Shown here piece by piece: positions 1-6,343 of a stretch of 10,408 bases of DNA. Position 1 is the first letter of the stretch; each line of letters opens with the position of its first letter. A model generated the notes under the pieces. It did no database searches and was not told where the DNA came from. It saw only the letters and a list, made by a program, of their open reading frames with translations. The position numbers and the translations under genes were made by a program. This stretch comes from CAIOYC01 sp964243985. GTDB taxonomy: Bacteria; Pseudomonadota; Alphaproteobacteria; Caulobacterales; Caulobacteraceae. Where the stretch lies: positions 1 to 10,408 of the forward strand of contig CAXTHJ010000085.1 of the NCBI GenBank assembly GCA_964243985.1, read 5' to 3'.

Positions 1-624
1 GACTACGCCGCCGCCGCCGCCGCGCTCACCGCCGCCCGCACCACGTCAGGCGAACGGCTCGCCCAGGTGGTGATGACCGAACTGGCGCCGCTGAAGCTGG
101 AGAAGGCGCGCTTCCGCGTCGCTGTAGAGCCGCTGCCGCCCGAACGCGCCGGCCCGGCGGGCCTCGACAGGATCGAGTTCCAGGTGTCCACCAACCCCGG
201 CGCGCCCTTCGGCGGCCTCGGCGCCATCGCTTCGGGCGGCGAACTGGCCCGCTTCGCCTTGGCCTTGAAGGCGGCGCTGGCTTCAAGAGGAGGAGCGGGG
301 CGAGGCGACGCCAACGGCCCCACCATGATCTTCGACGAGGTGGACCAGGGCGTCGGCGGCGCGGTGGCGGACGCGGTGGGCCTGCGCCTTAAACGCTTGG
401 CGGGAGCCAGCCAGGTGATCCTCGTCACCCACAGCCCGCAGATCGCCGCCCGCGCCGACACCCACTGGCGCGTGTCGAAATCCGGCGGCGGCGGCGAGAA
501 CGTCGCCACCGCCATCGCGGCCTTGGGTCTGAAAGCCCGCGAGGAGGAAATCGCCCGCATGCTCGCCGGCGCGGAGATCACGGACGCCGCCAGGGCCGCG
601 GCGCGGGCGTTGATGGAAGCCTAG
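1..624 (+). CDS. recN: DNA repair protein RecN, C-terminal part (5' end outside window)
   Basis: RecN is an SMC-like ATPase that acts in recombinational repair of double-strand breaks. The frame is open from base 1, so the gene begins left of the window; 207 residues are visible, about a third of a usual RecN of roughly 550. They carry the C-terminal half of the split ABC ATPase: the signature SGGEL (232-246), Walker B MIFDEVD (325-345) with the RecN-typical GVGG just after it, and the H-loop histidine in VTHSPQ (codon 430-432). The Walker A and coiled-coil parts are outside. A Gly/Arg-rich loop (about 280-315) sits between signature and Walker B. The gene ends in TAG at 622-624. The next plus-strand gene is ligA, a common alphaproteobacterial neighbour, but here a minus-strand gene lies between them. 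Family assignment is secure. Confidence 0.95.
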   Translation, partial: DYAAAAAALTAARTTSGERLAQVVMTELAPLKLEKARFRVAVEPLPPERAGPAGLDRIEFQVSTNPGAPFGGLGAIASGGELARFALALKAALASRGGAGRGDANGPTMIFDEVDQGVGGAVADAVGLRLKRLAGASQVILVTHSPQIAARADTHWRVSKSGGGGENVATAIAALGLKAREEEIARMLAGAEITDAARAAARALMEA

Positions 625-742
625 CGCGAAGGGCGGGACGGGCGCAGCCAGCTCAAGATTGTCGGTATTGTCCTAAGCCCTGTCGCCCATCGTATCTGCA
701 TCCGCTCATGGCGATCCTGCAGGCCGATCACGCGGCTCGGCG
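625..742. other. Convergent intergenic gap between recN and the TMEM175-like gene
   Basis: This 118-base gap is the largest non-coding stretch in the window. It separates the ends of two convergent genes. I looked for a hairpin followed by a T-run in either direction and found none; GGGCG-rich bases near 630-642 could pair only imperfectly with 677-688. No promoter or small gene is evident. Confidence 0.5.
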
Positions 743-1363
743 CTAAGCGGCGACCTTCCGCTCGATCCGGCGGTCCGGAATCAGCCACATCAGCGCCACG
801 CCGAGATAGAAGGCGTCGGCGAGATAGGTGTTGAAGAAGGCGGCGGCGATCCCCGCCATATAGAGAAAGACGGAGAGCTTGCCCTTCAGGTCCGAACCGA
901 CCGCCGCCTTCAGGGCGGAGCCGGGGCCCTGACGGTGGATGATGACGCTCTGCATGAGGGACCACGCCAGCGCCGGCATGAGCAGGGACAGGCCGAAGAC
1001 GGCGGTGGGGAGCACGGATCGGTAATGCTCCCCCATCCAGGCGGTGGTGAACGGGATCAGCGACAGCCAGAACAACAGGTGCAGGTTGGCCCACAGGATG
1101 GCGCCGTCCACATGCTCCACCAGGCTGAAGAAGTGATGGTGGTTGTTCCAGTAGATCGCCACGTAGATGAAGCTCAGCACATAGCTGAGAAAGGTGGGCG
1201 CGAGGCGGGCCAGGGCGGTGAGGTCGGTCCCCTCCGGCGGCTTTAGCTCCAGCACCATGATGGTGATGATCACCGCCACCACGCCGTCGGTGAAGGCTAG
1301 AAGCCGCTCCTTCTGCACATCGCTCTCCACGCTTGATCTTGGGCGCTTGATCTCGGCCGGCAT
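743..1363 (-). CDS. TMEM175/DUF1211-family membrane protein, putative potassium channel
   Basis: A predicted inner-membrane protein of 206 residues, the usual size for prokaryotic TMEM175 proteins, some of which are known leak-type K+ channels without the classical selectivity filter. The diagnostic N-terminal R-x3-F-S/T-D-G signature is present as R20...FTDG (24-27), followed by a first hydrophobic helix ending VLELKPP (37-43). Further membrane segments lie near residues 55-72, 88-108, 117-140 and 163-195, and a YWNNHHHFF motif (71-79) follows TM2. I chose ATG 1363. GTG 1330 is an alternative that still keeps the signature; neither has a convincing ribosome site. The frame stays open far upstream antisense to ligA, but that extension is only the ligA shadow. 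The gene interrupts the recN-ligA pair on the opposite strand. Family assignment is firm; ion selectivity is inferred. Confidence 0.88.
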   Translation of the reverse strand: MPAEIKRPRSSVESDVQKERLLAFTDGVVAVIITIMVLELKPPEGTDLTALARLAPTFLSYVLSFIYVAIYWNNHHHFFSLVEHVDGAILWANLHLLFWLSLIPFTTAWMGEHYRSVLPTAVFGLSLLMPALAWSLMQSVIIHRQGPGSALKAAVGSDLKGKLSVFLYMAGIAAAFFNTYLADAFYLGVALMWLIPDRRIERKVAA

Positions 1364-1384
1364 TCCCGCCAACGATCCGCCACC

Positions 1385-3484
1385 ATGCCCGAGTCCGACG
1401 AGATCGACCACCTCACCGAAGGGGACGCCGCCGCCGAGCTGGAGCGGCTGGCGGCGGCGATGGCGGAGGCGGAACGGCTTTATTTCCGCGAGGACGCCCC
1501 CACCCTCACCGACGCGGAATACGACGCCCTGAAGCGCCGCAACCTCGCTATCGAGGCGCGCTTTCCCGATCTGGTGCGGCCGGATTCGCCGTCGCGGCGG
1601 GTGGGCGCGGCGCCATCCGAGCAGTTCTCGCCGGTGGCGCATGGGGTCCCCATGCTGTCGCTCGACAACGCTTTCACCGACGAGGAGGTGGCCGATTTCG
1701 CCGCACGCATTCGCCGGTTCCTCCGCATCGATCCGGCCGAAGCCATTGCCTTCACCGCCGAACCCAAGATCGACGGCCTGTCCGCCAACCTCCGCTACGA
1801 GAAGGGCGTCCTGGTGCAGGGCTCGACCCGCGGCGACGGGCGGATGGGCGAGGACATCACCGCAAACCTTCGCACCATCAAGGACATACCGCACAAGCTG
1901 GCCGGCGCCGGCTGGCCCGACGTGATCGAGGTGCGGGGCGAGGTCTACATGGAGACCGCCGCCTTCGCCGCCATGAACGCGGAAGCCGAGGCCAAGGGCG
2001 AGCGCACCTATGTCAACCCGCGCAATTCCGCCGCCGGATCGCTGCGCCAGATCGATCCGACCATCACCGCCAAGCGGCCGCTGCGCTTCTTCGCCTACGC
2101 CTGGGGGCTCGTCAGCGCCCCGTTTGCTGAGACGCAGAAGGCGGCGCTGGACGCGTTTGAGGCCTGGGGCTTTCGCGTGAACCCGCTCTCGCGCCGGGTG
2201 GAGAACGCGGAAGGCCTGGCCGCCGTCTACGCCAAGTTCGCCAAGGGCCGCGCCGGGCTCGGCTATGCTATCGACGGGGTGGTCTACAAGGTCGACCGGC
2301 TGGACTGGCAGGGGCGGCTGGGGTCGGTCGGCCGCATTCCCCGCTGGGCCATCGCCCACAAATTCCCGCCGGAGCAAGCCAGGACGGTGCTGGAGGGCAT
2401 TGACATCCAAGTGGGCCGCACCGGCGCCCACACCCCGGTGGCGCGGCTGAAGCCCGTGTTCGTCGGCGGCGTCACCGTCTCCAACGTCACCCTCCACAAC
2501 GCCGACGAGATCGCCCGCAAGGCTCTGCGCATCGGCGATACGGTGACCGTACAGCGCGCCGGCGACGTGATCCCGCAGATCGCCGGCGTGGTGGAGACGG
2601 AAGCGCGGGGACCGGAGCCCTATGATTTCCCCACCCTCTGCGCCTGTTCGCTCAAAACGCCATTGGTGCGCGAGACCACCGCCGGCGGCGCCGAGACGGT
2701 GGTGCGGCGCTGCACCGGCGAGTTGGCCTGCCCGTTCCAGAAGATCGAGCACCTGAAACTGTTCGTTTCCAGGAAGGCCTTCGACATCGAGGGACTGGGG
2801 GAAAAACAGCTTCTGGCCTTCTACGAGGACGGGCTGATTAAGGAGCCCGCCGACATCTTCACGCTGGAAGAGCGCGACAAGACCAGCCTGAAAAAGCTGA
2901 AGGACCGCGAGCGGGCGGGCGATCTTTCCACCAAGAACCTCTTCGCCGCCGTCGAGGCCCGCCGCACCATCGCGCTGGAGCGCTTCATCCTCTCCCTTGG
3001 CGTCCGCCATGTGGGCGAGACCACGGCGCTGACCATCGCCCGGGGCTATGGTTCGGCCGACGCCTTCCTGAAGGCCATGGACGCCATCGCCGCCGGCGAC
3101 GAGGAGGCCAAGGCCGAACTGGACGCCATGGATCAGGTGGGCGGAGCCGTGATCGAGGCGGCGGCGGATTACTTCGGCGAGGACCACAACCGCCGCATGG
3201 TGCAAAACCTGATCGAACAACTGAACGTGCGGGACGCCGAACGGCCCAAGACCGATACGCCGGTGGCTGGAAAGACGGTGGTGTTCACCGGCGCCCTGGA
3301 GAAGATGACCCGCGACGAAGCCAAGGCGCAGGCCGAGCGGCTGGGCGCCAAAGTCGCCTCCTCCGTTTCCAGGAAGACCGACATCGTGGTGGCGGGTCCC
3401 GGCGCGGGCTCTAAACTGAAGCTCGCCGCCGAACTCGGGCTGCAGGTGATGAACGAAGACGCGTGGCTGGCGTTCATCGCCTGA
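1385..3484 (+). CDS. ligA: NAD-dependent DNA ligase LigA
   Basis: LigA seals nicks in duplex DNA using NAD+, joining Okazaki fragments and finishing repair. The 699-residue protein has the full domain order. Domain Ia (about 10-75) contains YFREDAPTLTDAEYD. The adenylation domain has catalytic Lys128 in KIDG (codon 1766-1768), EVRGEVYM (182-189) and AIDGVVYKVD (295-304). The OB fold follows (about 325-405), then a zinc finger with C419, C421, C443 and C449, a helix-hairpin-helix region (about 455-610) and a C-terminal BRCT domain (about 625-699). The first zinc pair is CxC instead of the common CxxC. ATG 1385 gives the expected N-terminus; there is no clear Shine-Dalgarno upstream, so a leaderless or weakly led message is possible. 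The divergent TMEM175-like start is about 21 bases away. Function is certain. Confidence 0.98.
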   Translation: MPESDEIDHLTEGDAAAELERLAAAMAEAERLYFREDAPTLTDAEYDALKRRNLAIEARFPDLVRPDSPSRRVGAAPSEQFSPVAHGVPMLSLDNAFTDEEVADFAARIRRFLRIDPAEAIAFTAEPKIDGLSANLRYEKGVLVQGSTRGDGRMGEDITANLRTIKDIPHKLAGAGWPDVIEVRGEVYMETAAFAAMNAEAEAKGERTYVNPRNSAAGSLRQIDPTITAKRPLRFFAYAWGLVSAPFAETQKAALDAFEAWGFRVNPLSRRVENAEGLAAVYAKFAKGRAGLGYAIDGVVYKVDRLDWQGRLGSVGRIPRWAIAHKFPPEQARTVLEGIDIQVGRTGAHTPVARLKPVFVGGVTVSNVTLHNADEIARKALRIGDTVTVQRAGDVIPQIAGVVETEARGPEPYDFPTLCACSLKTPLVRETTAGGAETVVRRCTGELACPFQKIEHLKLFVSRKAFDIEGLGEKQLLAFYEDGLIKEPADIFTLEERDKTSLKKLKDRERAGDLSTKNLFAAVEARRTIALERFILSLGVRHVGETTALTIARGYGSADAFLKAMDAIAAGDEEAKAELDAMDQVGGAVIEAAADYFGEDHNRRMVQNLIEQLNVRDAERPKTDTPVAGKTVVFTGALEKMTRDEAKAQAERLGAKVASSVSRKTDIVVAGPGAGSKLKLAAELGLQVMNEDAWLAFIA

Positions 3485-3519
3485 GGCGCACAACGGCGCC
3501 CAAACCCGAAAGCCTGATC

Positions 3520-3945
3520 ATGATCGCCAAGACCGCCGCCTTCGCCCTCGCCGCCTCGATGTTCGCCGCCGCCTCGGCCTATGCGGAACCCGCCGCCGTG
3601 GGAGACTGGAGTACGCACCATGCAGGCGGCGTGGTCAGGGTCAGCGAATGCGATGGCGGTCTTTGCGGCAAGGTGGTCACCTCCGACCCCCTCAAGGCCG
3701 ACCCGAACGCCAAGGACGAGCGCAACAGCGACGCGAGCCTGCGCACCCGGCCGCTGAAAGGGCTGACGGTGTTCTATGGCGTCAAGGGCGGACCCACCGA
3801 ATGGAAGGGCGGATCGGTCTATAATCCCGAGGATGGCAAGACCTATCACGGCGCCATCAAGCTGGTGGATCCCGATACCTTGACCCTAACCGGCTGCGTG
3901 TTCGGTCCGCTCTGCCAAAGCCAGACCTGGACGCGGGTCAAGTAG
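3520..3945 (+). CDS. DUF2147 family secreted protein
   Basis: A small exported protein of 141 residues, the usual length for DUF2147 (PF09917), whose molecular role is not established. It starts with a signal peptide: MIAKTAA, a hydrophobic Ala-rich stretch, then a likely cleavage after AYA near residue 21-22, so the mature protein should be periplasmic. The mature part shows the family pattern: GDWST, a VRVSECDGGLCGKVV strand, N-x-D and LRTRPLKGL, WKGGSVYNPEDGKTY, and the final SQTWTR. The cysteines in ECDGGLCG and GCVFGPLC may form disulfides. I chose ATG 3520 over an upstream in-frame start at 3463 because only the shorter form begins with a signal peptide and avoids overlap with ligA. It follows ligA by 35 bases on the same strand and could share its transcript. 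It converges on DUF1178 with a 9-base gap. Confidence 0.9.
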   Translation: MIAKTAAFALAASMFAAASAYAEPAAVGDWSTHHAGGVVRVSECDGGLCGKVVTSDPLKADPNAKDERNSDASLRTRPLKGLTVFYGVKGGPTEWKGGSVYNPEDGKTYHGAIKLVDPDTLTLTGCVFGPLCQSQTWTRVK

Positions 3946-3954
3946 GGCGCCAGG

Positions 3955-4386
3955 TCAGTTCAGCTCGTCGTCCGTCGGCGGTTTGGGCGGCAGGGGCGCG
4001 ATCTTGACGCCGTCCTCCACCAGCGCCTTCACCTCTTTGGGCGTCGCTTCGCCATAGATGCCGCGCTCCTCCGACGTGCCGTCGTGGATGGCGCGGGCTT
4101 CCTTGGCGAACGCATCCCCCACGTAGTCGAAATTGGCCTCCACGTGCTGGCGCACCTTGCCCACCGCCTCCATCATCATGGCGCGCATCTTGGGATCGGG
4201 AACGGAGAGGGCGCGCTTCTTCGTGCCCGCCACGGCCGGGGCCATGATCTGCTTCTTCACCCCGCTGGAGCCGCAGATCGGGCATTCCACAAGACCCCGC
4301 GCGGACTGATCGTCGTAATCAGTGGAGGAGCCAAACCAGCCTTCGAACTGGTGGGCATGGTCGCACGCCAAGGCGTATTTGATCAT
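3955..4386 (-). CDS. DUF1178 family protein with putative zinc-binding cysteines
   Basis: A 143-residue cytoplasmic protein of the DUF1178 family (PF06676), widespread in Alpha- and Betaproteobacteria and of unknown function. The N-terminus MIKYALACDHAHQFEGWF is the family signature; C8 with CPICGS (C35, C38) looks like a zinc-ribbon-type metal site, followed by KKQIMAPAV. The middle is helical (roughly 60-115), and the C-terminus is Pro/Asp-rich with a conserved-looking KIAPLPPKPPTDDELN end. The ATG at 4384-4386 overlaps the stop of the upstream hydrolase gene by four bases, so translation is probably coupled. It is the last gene of the comF-grxC-hydrolase-DUF1178 run, an arrangement common in Alphaproteobacteria. 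No terminator is evident before the convergent DUF2147 gene. Family assignment is firm, function open. Confidence 0.9.
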   Translation of the reverse strand: MIKYALACDHAHQFEGWFGSSTDYDDQSARGLVECPICGSSGVKKQIMAPAVAGTKKRALSVPDPKMRAMMMEAVGKVRQHVEANFDYVGDAFAKEARAIHDGTSEERGIYGEATPKEVKALVEDGVKIAPLPPKPPTDDELN

Positions 4387-5255
4387 TCGGCGGCGGCTTG
4401 CATGACGCCAGAACCCGATGGGGGGCTGGAGAAGGCGCGGTCGTTGCGAAGGGCGGGAATGGCCTTCCGCGCCTTATGCACCTGCGCCAAATCGAGGTCG
4501 GCGATCAGCACCCCCGGCTCGTCGTGATCGAGCTTGCCGATCACCTCGCCCCACGGCGCGATGGCGATGGAGCGGCCCCAGGTGCCGCGTCCGTCCTCGT
4601 GAAAGCCGCCCTGCGCCGCCGCCAGCACAAAGGCTCCGGTCTCGATGGCGCGGGCCCGCAGCAGGATCTCCCAGTGGGCCTCGCCGGTGGGGCGGGTGAA
4701 GGCGGCGGGGGCGGCGATCACCTCCGCGCCGGCCTTGGCCAGGGCGCGGTAGAGGTGCGGGAAACGCATGTCATAGCAGATGGTGAGGCCGAGCTTGCCG
4801 AACGCCGTCTCGGCCGCCACCGCCGCTTCGCCCGGCGTATAGGTACGGCTTTCCCGCGCGGTCTCGCCGTTGGGCAGATCGACGTCGAACATATGGATCT
4901 TGTCATAGGTGGCGGTGATCTCGCCGCTCACATCGATCAGCACGGCGCGGTTTGCGGCCTGGCCGTCCGCCCGCTTCACCAGCGCCGAGCCGATCAGGAT
5001 TTCGATCCTAAGCTCTTTGGCGAGCGCGCGGAGACCTCGCACCACTGGATCGTCCTCGACGCTGGCCAGCATGGGCAGCAGCTTGGCGCGATCCTTCTGC
5101 AGCACATTGGTCCCCTCCGGCGTGACGACGAAGCTCGCGCCCTCCGCCGCCGCCTGCCGGATCAGGGGTTCGACGTGCGCCTGCGCCGCTTCGTGGGTGG
5201 CGGGCGTGCGGGTCTGGATCAGGGCGACCCTGACGAGGTCGGGAGGCATGATCAT
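4383..5255 (-). CDS. Carbon-nitrogen hydrolase (Nit1/Nit2-like, probable deaminated-glutathione amidase)
   Basis: A cytoplasmic amidase of the nitrilase superfamily, 290 residues. The catalytic triad is visible: Glu47 in TPEGTN, Lys119 in YDKIHMFDVDLP, and Cys160 in TICYDMRFP. The IHMFDVD segment and the later APAAFT, HWEILLRARAIE and AAQGG segments are typical of the Nit1/Nit2 branch, whose characterised members hydrolyse deaminated glutathione or omega-amides such as 2-oxoglutaramate. I favour the glutathione-repair role because glutaredoxin lies directly upstream, but substrate choice cannot be read from sequence. The start may be ATG 5255, overlapping the glutaredoxin stop by four bases, or ATG 5249, two codons later; both lie in a 12-base palindrome. 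Its stop overlaps the DUF1178 start in the same way. The last 20 or so residues are Ala/Ser-rich and probably disordered. Confidence 0.93.
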   Translation of the reverse strand: MIMPPDLVRVALIQTRTPATHEAAQAHVEPLIRQAAAEGASFVVTPEGTNVLQKDRAKLLPMLASVEDDPVVRGLRALAKELRIEILIGSALVKRADGQAANRAVLIDVSGEITATYDKIHMFDVDLPNGETARESRTYTPGEAAVAAETAFGKLGLTICYDMRFPHLYRALAKAGAEVIAAPAAFTRPTGEAHWEILLRARAIETGAFVLAAAQGGFHEDGRGTWGRSIAIAPWGEVIGKLDHDEPGVLIADLDLAQVHKARKAIPALRNDRAFSSPPSGSGVMQAAAE

Positions 5256-5257
5256 GC
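5246..5257. repeat. 12-base perfect palindrome at the grxC stop / hydrolase start
   Basis: The sequence GCATGATCATGC is its own reverse complement. On the minus strand it holds two in-frame ATG codons (5255 and 5249) for the hydrolase and the overlapping TGA stop (5252-5254) of glutaredoxin. It may just reflect the ATGATCATG start, but in RNA it could form at most a weak hairpin at the coupling point. Confidence 0.6.
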
Positions 5258-5509
5258 GGCGAGCAGCTTATCCAATTCGCCCTTCTGGTCGAGCGCCGCC
5301 AAATCGTCGGAGCCGCCCACGTGGGTCTCACCGATGAAGATCTGCGGATAGGTCGATTTGCCGCCCGACTTGGCCAGCATCTGTTTCTTCTTGTCCGGGT
5401 CCCACGCCGCTTCGATCTCCTCGTATTTGACGCCCTTCTTGGAGAGGAGGGTCATGGCGCGGGCGCAATAGGGGCAAAGCGGCTTGGTGTAGATGACAAC
5501 GGGGGGCAT
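5252..5509 (-). CDS. grxC: Glutaredoxin 3 (GrxC family)
   Basis: A dithiol glutaredoxin of 85 residues, the standard length, that reduces disulfides and glutathionylated proteins with glutathione in the cytoplasm. The active site CPYC is at residues 12-15, preceded by VVIYTKP. The cis-proline motif TYP is at 53-55 followed by QIFIG, and the glutathione-contacting GGSDD is at 65-69. An unusual Trp-Asp-Pro and lysine-rich stretch (about 36-45) replaces the more usual short linker between the second strand and helix. It starts at ATG 5509, 30 bases after the comF stop, with no strong ribosome site, and ends in an ATGA overlap with the downstream hydrolase. The order comF-grxC-nitrilase-DUF1178 is common in Alphaproteobacteria. 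Identification is secure. Confidence 0.96.
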   Translation of the reverse strand: MPPVVIYTKPLCPYCARAMTLLSKKGVKYEEIEAAWDPDKKKQMLAKSGGKSTYPQIFIGETHVGGSDDLAALDQKGELDKLLAA

Positions 5510-5539
5510 GGAAGGGTCCGTGACGAAGCTGTGACGCTC

Positions 5540-6343
5540 TCATATAGTCAAATGCGCCGCTTCGCGCACCCTGGCGATCACTGCGACATCGACGGCGGTG
5601 GCGCCCGCCGCCAAAAGCGCCTTGGCGCACGCCTCGACCGTCGCGCCGGTGGTGAAGACATCGTCGATGAGGAGCACCCGCTTGCCCTCGATCTGTTTGC
5701 GGCGGCCGGGCGGCACGGCGAAGGCGCCTTTGACATTCACGCGCCGGCCGCGGCTGGATTTGCCGCCCTGGGTGCCGGTGTCCCGCGCCCGCACCAGCGC
5801 GTCCGGTCGATAACGGCGCCTCATCAAGCGGGCCAGCAGCCGGGCGATCTCCGCCGCCTGATTGTAGCGGCGGGAGAACAGGCGTGAGCGGTGCAGCGGC
5901 ACGGGGACGATCACATCGCAAGTCTCGACCAGATCGGCGGCGGCGCGCGCGACCCAGCGGGTCAACAGCGGGGCCAGATCGGTGCGATCGGCGTGCTTCA
6001 GTTTCAGGATCAGGTCGCGGGAGTGCTCGTCGTAAAGGCACGCCGCCCTGGCCCGCGCGAACGCGCGCGGCGCGGCCATGCAGACGCCGCACCTTGCGCC
6101 GAGGCCGAGATCATAGGGAAACGGCGCGCCGCACCCGTCACAGACCGGCGCCTCCAGAAACTCGATCCGCTCCCAGGCACGGACGGACAGGCCAGGAGAC
6201 TGCGGGCGCTCCCCCTCGTCCAAGGCGGTCGGCGGCAGGAGGAGATCGATGGCGTGACCGATGGCGAGCCGGGTGTTGCGCGCGAGGCTGCGAAAGGAGG
6301 CGGTTGCAAGGTCGGCGTCAAAGGACGACGTAAGCCTCCGCAT
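5540..6343 (-). CDS. comF: ComF family phosphoribosyltransferase-fold protein
   Basis: A cytoplasmic ComF/GntX-type protein of about 267 residues. Homologues act in DNA uptake or recombination of incoming DNA in competent bacteria, but many carriers are not known to be competent. Counting from ATG 6343, a zinc ribbon has two CxxC pairs (about C68/C71 and C85/C88), and a type I phosphoribosyltransferase domain follows with VPVPLHRSRLFSRRYNQA and the PRPP loop VLLIDDVFTTGAT (about 223-235). The N-terminal LLLPP motif that usually precedes a first CxxC is present, but those cysteines are absent. An alternative TTG start at 6349 is six bases from a strong AGGAGG, so the real start may be two codons earlier. 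The start region interlocks with the divergent methyltransferase-like gene. It heads the comF-grxC-hydrolase-DUF1178 run. Confidence 0.9.
   Translation of the reverse strand: MRRLTSSFDADLATASFRSLARNTRLAIGHAIDLLLPPTALDEGERPQSPGLSVRAWERIEFLEAPVCDGCGAPFPYDLGLGARCGVCMAAPRAFARARAACLYDEHSRDLILKLKHADRTDLAPLLTRWVARAAADLVETCDVIVPVPLHRSRLFSRRYNQAAEIARLLARLMRRRYRPDALVRARDTGTQGGKSSRGRRVNVKGAFAVPPGRRKQIEGKRVLLIDDVFTTGATVEACAKALLAAGATAVDVAVIARVREAAHLTI

Noticed and set aside
1364..3493. Very long minus-strand open frame antisense to ligA, continuous with the TMEM175-like gene
   Set aside because: It is the complement of ligA codons in a GC-rich genome; the translation is low-complexity Gly/His/Arg-rich with no domain, while ligA itself is certain. 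The channel family signature begins only near 1300.
3169..3849. Minus-strand open frame across the ligA end and DUF2147 gene
   Set aside because: Antisense shadow of two well-supported genes; no recognisable motif.
4398..5351. 317-codon plus-strand open frame opposite the hydrolase
   Set aside because: Gly/Arg/His-rich shadow of a gene with a clear catalytic triad.
5520..5536. GTGACG direct repeat between grxC and comF
   Set aside because: Six bases, two copies, in a GC-rich gap; expected by chance.
6294..6310. AAAGGAGG followed by TTGCAA on the plus strand upstream of the methyltransferase-like gene, as ribosome site or -35 box
   Set aside because: It is about 40 bases from the ATG, not followed by an in-frame start, and no matching -10 box is seen; it encodes part of comF on the other strand.
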